Notes under the pieces: generated by a model
The model's database searches: none
The model's input: the letters and a program-made list of their open reading frames with translations, nothing else
What the model was told of the DNA's origin: nothing
Position numbers and translations under genes: made by a program
Origin: DAIMFL01 sp964372215
GTDB lineage: Bacteria; Pseudomonadota; Alphaproteobacteria; Dongiales; Dongiaceae
Length of the DNA: 64,000 nt
Direction of reading: 5' to 3'
Assembly: GCA_964372215.1 (NCBI GenBank)
Contig: CAYJQC010000006.1
Coordinates: 62,001-126,000 of the forward strand
Shown here: piece by piece, positions 57,908-64,000 of the stretch
How the letters are laid out: every line of letters starts with the position of its first letter
How positions within the stretch are numbered: the stretch's first letter is position 1

Positions 57908-60306
57908 CCGTGCCCGACAGCGCAGAGCTCGCGGGCCCGGCCGCCGCCCGGCGGCACGGCACCTGCCTGCATTGCGGCGAGCCGGTGCCGGGCGGCGTCG
58001 CCGGCGATCGCCGCTTCTGTTGTGCCGGCTGCGCCGTGGCCTACGACACCGTTGCGGGGCTCGGCCTCGAGCAATACTACGCGCGGCGCAGCATCGACCC
58101 CGCCCTGCGGCCGCTGCGGCCCGACGCCGACGAGCCACCAACCGACCATTCCGCCTATGTCCGGCACGGCGCCGACGGCATCGCGACCCTCAACCTGATG
58201 GTCGAGGGACTGCATTGCGCGGCCTGCGTCTGGCTGATCGAGTCGGTGCTCGGCCGCCAGCCCGGCGTCGTCCGGGCCCGGCTCAGCATGACCACGCGGC
58301 GCCTGGCGCTGGCCTGGCGCGCGGGCGAGGCCGATGCCAACGCGCTGGTCGCCAGCGTCGCCGGGCTCGGCTATCGGCTGGTGCCCTACGATCCCGGTCT
58401 GCTGGGCGCCGAGTCCGAGCGGCGCGACAAGGCGCTGCTCCGGGCGATGGCGGTCGCTGGCTTCGCCGCCGGCAACGTGATGCTGCTCTCGGTCTCGGTC
58501 TGGGCCGGCCATGACAGCGACATGCCGCTGGCGACCCGCGATCTGTTCCACTGGATCTCGGCCCTGATTGCGCTGCCGGCGATCGCCTATGCCGGCCGCC
58601 CGTTCTTCGCCTCGGCCGCGTCCGCGCTGCGGGCCGGGCGCACCAACATGGACGTGCCGATCTCGCTCGCGGTGATCCTGACTCCGGCGATCAGCCTGCT
58701 GGAGACCTTCGGCGGCGGCGCCCACGCCTATTTCGATTCGGCGATCACCCTGCTGTTCTTCCTGCTGGTCGGCCGCTATCTCGACAGCCGGGCGCGCGGC
58801 CGGGCGCGCTCCGCCGCCGAGCAGCTGGTGGCGCTGGGCGGCGCCGCGGTGACGGTGATCGAACCCGGCGGCGCCACCCGCAGCATCCTGCCGCGCGACG
58901 CCAGGGCCGGCATGACGGTGCTGGTCCCGGCCGGCGGGCGCATCGGCGTCGACGGCCGCGTCAGCGACGGCGAGAGCAGCCTCGATACCAGCCTGATCAC
59001 CGGCGAGTCCGTGCCGGCCGCGGCGCGGCCGGGGGACCGGGTGTTCGCCGGCACCCTCAACCTGTCGGCGCCGCTCCGCCTCGAGGTGACGGCGGTCGGC
59101 GAGGACACCCTGCTGGCCGAGATCGTGCGCCTGATGGAGGCGGCCGAGCAGGGCCGCGCCCGCTACGTCGCGCTCGCCGACCGGGTGGCGCGGCTCTATG
59201 CCCCGGTCGTGCATCTGCTCGCCGCGCTCACCTTCGCCGGCTGGTGGCTGGCGGGCTTCGGCTGGCAGCCGGCGCTGCTCAACGCCATCGCGGTGCTCAT
59301 CATCACCTGTCCCTGCGCGCTGGCGCTGGCGGTGCCGGTGGTGCAGGTGGTAGCGAGCGGCCGGCTGATGCGGCGCGGCGTGTTGCTCAAGTCCGCCACC
59401 GCGCTGGAGCGCCTGACCACCGTCGATACCGTGGTGTTCGACAAGACCGGCACGCTGACCACCGGACGGCTGGTGCTGGCCGCGCCGCCGGCCGACGATG
59501 ACGGGGCGCTGCGGCTCGCCGCCGGGATCGCCCAGACCAGCCTGCATCCCCTGGCCCGCGCCCTGGTCCGCGCCGCGCCCGACGCGCCGGCGGCGGCGGG
59601 CGTGCGCGAGCTGCCCGGGCAGGGCCTCGCCCTGGCGGGTCCGGCCGGCGAGCTCCGCCTCGGCAGCCGGCCGTTCTGCGGCGTCGACGAGTCCGACGCC
59701 GAGGAGGCGCCGGGGCCGGAGCTGTGGCTCGCACGGCCCGGCCGGCCGCCGCTGCGATTCGGGTTCCGCGACGATCTGCGGCCCGATGCCGCCGCGCTGA
59801 TCGGCCGGCTGCGCCGCGCCGGCCTCGGCGTCGAGCTGCTCTCCGGCGACCGTGCGCCGAGCGTCGCCGCGGTCGCGTCAGTGCTCGGCATCGCCGACTG
59901 GCGGGCCCGCTGCACGCCCCAGGACAAGGTTGCCAGGCTGCGGGCGCTGGCCGCCGCCGGGCATCGCGTGCTGATGGTTGGCGACGGCCTCAACGACGCG
60001 CCCGCCCTCGCCGCCGCCGAGGTCTCGATGTCGCCGGCATCGGCCGCCGACATTGCCCGCACCGCCGCCGACGTGGTGTTCCAGGGCGAGACGCTGGCGC
60101 CGATCGCCGAGACCCTCGCGGTCGCCCGCGGCGCCGATCGCCTGGTGCGCCAGAACATCGCGCTGGCGCTGGTGTACAATGCGGTCGCCGTGCCGCTGGC
60201 CGTGCTCGGCTATGTGACCCCGCTGGTCGCCGCCATCGCCATGTCGAGCTCTTCGGTGCTGGTGATCGGCAACGCCCTGCGGCTCGGCCGCAGCCGGACC
60301 GTTTGA
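57904..60306 (+). CDS. ccoI: cbb3-type copper P1B ATPase
   Basis: The 800-residue P-type ATPase supplies copper for the cbb3 oxidase. It has an N-terminal Cys-rich metal-binding part (CLHCGEPV, RFCCAGCAVAYD), a heavy-metal-associated domain (VEGLHCAACVWLIES), the actuator SLITGESVPA, the membrane CPC motif (ITCPCALALAVP), the phosphorylation motif DKTGTLTTG and GDGLNDAPALAAAEVS. A GTG at 57904 overlaps the ccoH stop and is the chosen start. Eight membrane segments are visible. Length and motifs match FixI/CcoI. Confidence 0.93.
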   Translation: MTVPDSAELAGPAAARRHGTCLHCGEPVPGGVAGDRRFCCAGCAVAYDTVAGLGLEQYYARRSIDPALRPLRPDADEPPTDHSAYVRHGADGIATLNLMVEGLHCAACVWLIESVLGRQPGVVRARLSMTTRRLALAWRAGEADANALVASVAGLGYRLVPYDPGLLGAESERRDKALLRAMAVAGFAAGNVMLLSVSVWAGHDSDMPLATRDLFHWISALIALPAIAYAGRPFFASAASALRAGRTNMDVPISLAVILTPAISLLETFGGGAHAYFDSAITLLFFLLVGRYLDSRARGRARSAAEQLVALGGAAVTVIEPGGATRSILPRDARAGMTVLVPAGGRIGVDGRVSDGESSLDTSLITGESVPAAARPGDRVFAGTLNLSAPLRLEVTAVGEDTLLAEIVRLMEAAEQGRARYVALADRVARLYAPVVHLLAALTFAGWWLAGFGWQPALLNAIAVLIITCPCALALAVPVVQVVASGRLMRRGVLLKSATALERLTTVDTVVFDKTGTLTTGRLVLAAPPADDDGALRLAAGIAQTSLHPLARALVRAAPDAPAAAGVRELPGQGLALAGPAGELRLGSRPFCGVDESDAEEAPGPELWLARPGRPPLRFGFRDDLRPDAAALIGRLRRAGLGVELLSGDRAPSVAAVASVLGIADWRARCTPQDKVARLRALAAAGHRVLMVGDGLNDAPALAAAEVSMSPASAADIARTAADVVFQGETLAPIAETLAVARGADRLVRQNIALALVYNAVAVPLAVLGYVTPLVAAIAMSSSSVLVIGNALRLGRSRTV

Positions 60307-60339
60307 GCCGGTGCGGGACGCGACAGCAGCGAGGACGGC

Positions 60340-60516
60340 GTGACCATCCTGCTCTATCTCATTCCGATCGCCCTGCTGCTCGGCCTGGCCGGGCTCGGCG
60401 CCTTCCTCTGGGCGCTGAAATCCGGGCAGTTCGAGGATCTCGACGGCGCCGCCAACCGCATCCTGTTCGACGACGACAAGCCGTTGCCGCCGATCGACAA
60501 GCGCGGCAAGCGCTAG
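60340..60516 (+). CDS. ccoS: cbb3 oxidase maturation protein
   Basis: This 58-residue membrane protein starts at GTG 60340 after a GAGGACG site. It has one transmembrane helix (LLYLIPIALLLGLAGLGAFLW), then WALKSGQFEDLDGAANRILFDDD, the hallmark of CcoS/FixS. It is required to load the haem-copper centre. It lies 33 bp after ccoI and 21 bp before the MgtC-family gene. Confidence 0.93.
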   Translation: MTILLYLIPIALLLGLAGLGAFLWALKSGQFEDLDGAANRILFDDDKPLPPIDKRGKR

Positions 60517-60537
60517 CGCGGGGGCGGCAGCGTTCAG

Positions 60538-61887
<1,350 letters not shown>

Positions 61888-61912
61888 GGCAGAGCTAAAG
61901 CATGGTCTAACT

Positions 61913-62010
61913 GCACTGAAACAGTGCGATCCGTGAATCATGCTCTACTTCAAGTAGGTAGACCAAGATTCACGCCTCGGACTGATTCAATCCGAGGCGA
62001 TCTTGGTCTA
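61913..62010. repeat. Intergenic palindromic repeat, copy B, with nested hairpins
   Basis: Three hairpins occur in a row. GCACTG-AAA-CAGTGC is at 61913-61927. GTGAATC (61933-61939) pairs with GATTCAC (61967-61973). TAGACCAAGAT (61959-61969) pairs with ATCTTGGTCTA (62000-62010), with inner arms GCCTCGGA/TCCGAGGC. The last two overlap at 61967-61969 and cannot form together. The element shares its core with 2233-2265. The TetR stop codon lies inside the last arm, so it may also act as a terminator. Confidence 0.6.
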
Positions 62011-62595
62011 GCGCCGCTCCAGGCAGCAGAGCACCAGCTCGGCGGTGCGTCGCAGCTGGCCGGGCGGCCGGCCCGCCTTGGCCAGGACGACCAGGCCGAA
62101 ATAGCCGGCCAGCAGGTAGTCGGCGAGGGCGCGCGGCTCGATCGACTGCGGAACCTCGCCGACGGCGCGCGCCCGCGTCAGCGCCCGGCGGAACGCGGCA
62201 CCGAGCCGCGTCAGCCCGTCCAGAACCTCGCTCTGGACGTCGGCATCGGCCGGCGCGCGCTCGACCGCGGCGTTGCACAGCAGGCAGCCGCGCCGGCCGC
62301 CGCGCTTGGACGCGCGCGCGGGAATCGCGAGGAACTGGCTGCGGATCGCGGCGATCGGCGATGGTGCGCTGTCGAGTTCGGCCACCGCCGGCTCGACGAC
62401 GCCCTGGCAATAGCGGTCGATGGCGGCGAGGTAGAGCGCGTGCTTGTCGCCGAAGGTGCCATAGAGACTGCTGCGGTTGATGCCGAGGGTCTCCACGAGG
62501 TCCTGGACCGAGGTCGCCTCGTAGCCCTTGCGCCAGAACAGCTCGACGGCGCGATCGAGCGCCTGGTCGGGGTTGAATTCCTTTGGCCGCGCCAT
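62008..62595 (-). CDS. TetR-family transcriptional regulator
   Basis: The 195-residue regulator has a TetR helix-turn-helix at residues 10-55 (NPDQALDRAVELFWRKGYEATSVQDLVETLGINRSSLYGTFGDK). A cysteine-bearing effector domain follows, with RRGCLLCNAAVERAPAD, similar to the AcrR/NemR-like class where cysteines sense electrophiles. The ATG at 62595 (MARPKEFNPD) is preferred to one 24 bases upstream. Its stop codon falls in the palindromic repeat. No target gene is obvious. Confidence 0.85.
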   Translation of the reverse strand: MARPKEFNPDQALDRAVELFWRKGYEATSVQDLVETLGINRSSLYGTFGDKHALYLAAIDRYCQGVVEPAVAELDSAPSPIAAIRSQFLAIPARASKRGGRRGCLLCNAAVERAPADADVQSEVLDGLTRLGAAFRRALTRARAVGEVPQSIEPRALADYLLAGYFGLVVLAKAGRPPGQLRRTAELVLCCLERR

Positions 62596-62659
62596 GGTCC
62601 ATCCCTGGGGCGCGCTCACGCCGCGTCCGCGGCGAGCGTGACGCGGAAGGCCCCCGCAT

Positions 62660-64000
62660 TCAAGGTCGCCGAACTCCCGCGCCGCCGCCCAGCCAGCGGT
62701 CGTGCCAGGCCTGGAACATCAGCACCGCCCACAATGCCGCCTCGTGGTTGCGCCGGCCCGAGCGATGCTCGGACCAGATCCGCCGGATCGGCCCCGGATT
62801 GAAGATGTCGTCGCGGCGCAGCCGTTCGGTCGAGAGCAGCGATTCCGCCCAGTCGCGCAAGGGGCCCGCCAGCCAGGCGCCGATCGGCACCGCGAAACCC
62901 ATTTTCGGCCGTTCGACCAGCGCCCGCGGCACGTGGCGGTACAGCACCTGGCGCAGCAGGCGCTTGCCCTCGCCGTTGCCGCGCTTCAGGGCCGGCGGCA
63001 GCGACCAGGCGAACTCGACCACCCGGTGATCGATCAGCGGGACCCGGGCCTCGAGCCCGACCGCCATGCTGGCGCGGTCGACCTTGGCCAGGATGTCGTT
63101 CGGCAGATAGGTCAGCGTGTCCAGGTACTGCATGCGCTCCACCGGGTCGGCGACGGCGTCGGGCACCGGGCGGTGCCAGGCGCCGTTTGCCGCGCCATGG
63201 TCGCCGTTGAGGACCTCGGCAGGGTCGTGCCACATCGAGACCACGCTGGCGTAGAGCGCATCGAGATCGGGCGCGTCGAACAACGCCGCCAGCTTGTGCG
63301 CCCGGGAACCGGTATGAGGCGGGCGCACGCCGGCCGGCAGCAGCGCCGCCAGCCTGTCCCAGCCGGCCGGCGGCACGGCGCGGATCGCGCCGGAAAGCAT
63401 GTGACGCAGCGGTCCGGGAAGTGCCTTCGAGCGGCGCCAGAGATCGGGACCGGTGGTGTAGCGGGTATAGCCGGCGAACAGCTCGTCGCCGCCGTCGCCC
63501 GACAGCGCCACCGTCACCTCCTGGCGCGCCAGCCGGGACACCAGATGGGTCGGGATCTGCGAGGAATCGGCGAACGGCTCGTCGTACCACTCGGCCAGGT
63601 GCGGGATCACGTCCTGTGCATCAGCCGGCGGCAGGTAGAGTTCGTGATGCTCGGTGCCGAGATGGCCGGCCACCGCCTTGGCATGCACCGCCTCGTCGTG
63701 GGTCGCCTCGTGGAATCCGATGGAGAAGGTCTTGATCGGGCGGTTGCTCTCGGCCTGCATCAGCGCCACCACGGTGGAACTGTCGATGCCGCCGGACAGG
63801 AACGCGCCCAGCGGCACGTCGGAAATCATGCGCCGCCGGATCGCGTCGCGCAGCAGCAGCTCGAGCTCCTCCACCAGCGCCGACTCGTCCTCGTGCCGGC
63901 GATGATTGATGCCGCGCGACGCCACCTCGGCGAGGTCCCAGTAGCGCCGTTCGGCGTGGTCCCCGGCGGCATCGATCTCGACGATCGTGCCGGGCTCGAG
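62660..64000 (-). CDS. asnB: Asparagine synthetase B, C-terminal part (5' end beyond window)
   Basis: The frame is open to the right edge, so the N-terminal glutaminase domain lies outside. At the edge it starts LEPGTIVEIDAAGD...RRYWDLAEV, the usual linker, followed by the PP-loop synthetase domain: PLGAFLSGGIDSSTVVALM, EPFADSSQIPTHLVSRLA, VALSGDGGDELFAGYTRY and VDRASMAVGLEARVPLIDHRVVEFA. It uses ATP and glutamine to make asparagine, or a related amide. A second possibility is a variant linked to envelope or capsule synthesis, as such copies often sit outside amino acid operons. Confidence 0.88.
   Translation of the reverse strand, partial: LEPGTIVEIDAAGDHAERRYWDLAEVASRGINHRRHEDESALVEELELLLRDAIRRRMISDVPLGAFLSGGIDSSTVVALMQAESNRPIKTFSIGFHEATHDEAVHAKAVAGHLGTEHHELYLPPADAQDVIPHLAEWYDEPFADSSQIPTHLVSRLARQEVTVALSGDGGDELFAGYTRYTTGPDLWRRSKALPGPLRHMLSGAIRAVPPAGWDRLAALLPAGVRPPHTGSRAHKLAALFDAPDLDALYASVVSMWHDPAEVLNGDHGAANGAWHRPVPDAVADPVERMQYLDTLTYLPNDILAKVDRASMAVGLEARVPLIDHRVVEFAWSLPPALKRGNGEGKRLLRQVLYRHVPRALVERPKMGFAVPIGAWLAGPLRDWAESLLSTERLRRDDIFNPGPIRRIWSEHRSGRRNHEAALWAVLMFQAWHDRWLGGGAGVRRP

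Overview
The window is GC-rich throughout. Its gene set points to an alphaproteobacterium, most likely a Rhodospirillales-type organism: DUF2336, DUF3572 and DUF1491 proteins, an FnrL-type regulator, a ccoNOQP-GHIS cluster, a SoeABC-type enzyme and MocR regulators. I can support about 55 protein genes. I saw no rRNA, tRNA, CRISPR array, insertion sequence or prophage. The taxonomic call is an inference from gene families only.

Layout. 0-7.3 kb: a DUF2336 gene cut by the window edge, DUF3572, a small hypothetical gene, a copper set (two PCuAC chaperones and DUF2946), a TSUP exporter, acetate kinase and a MocR regulator. 7.5-13.4 kb: a PotDABC-type polyamine ABC transporter followed by an omega-amino acid:pyruvate transaminase. 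13.6-19.7 kb: a His-rich secreted protein, then on the minus strand soeA-soeB-soeC-TSUP, probably sulfite oxidation at the membrane plus anion export. 20.0-23.6 kb: three translationally coupled genes (hot-dog CoA ammonia-lyase, ADP-forming acyl-CoA synthetase, DmpA/BapA-type aminopeptidase). Together they read as a beta-amino acid or beta-peptide degradation operon, the most novel-looking system here. 23.8-28.9 kb: an iron-uptake-type imelysin / di-haem oxidoreductase / imelysin / DUF1513 operon behind a Fur-like box. 29-34.4 kb: a class III aminotransferase, a dead methyltransferase gene, and aguB-aguA with a divergent LysR gene (agmatine to putrescine). 34.4-43.6 kb: patatin, glutamine amidotransferase, acyl-CoA dehydrogenase, DUF1491, a kinase/P-loop protein, an EamA transporter and an acyl-CoA synthetase-GNAT fusion. 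43.7-60.5 kb: an oxygen-response island containing fnrL, a five-gene minus-strand operon (TauE-like/COG2836, EEP phosphatase, AMP-phosphorylase family, Prs-like, beta-CASP nuclease), a perfect FNR box, a DUF2189 gene and the full cbb3 oxidase structural and assembly set. 60.5-64 kb: MgtC/DUF4010, a TetR regulator and a partial asparagine synthetase.

How the parts connect. Polyamine uptake, agmatine hydrolysis, two omega-transaminases and a beta-amino acid CoA route suggest use of amines and beta-amino acids as carbon and nitrogen sources. SoeABC, two TSUP exporters, acetate kinase and a TauR-like MocR would fit sulfonate use, but the key enzyme Xsc is not in the window. The FNR sites tie nucleotide and RNA recycling to low-oxygen respiration.

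Assembly quality. There is a 100-N gap flanked by a perfect 55-bp duplication (38446-38655), a 10-N gap inside GC homopolymer noise (40571-40740), and a 46-base G run (61792-61837). Each damages one gene, and all three look like assembly or sequencing artefacts.
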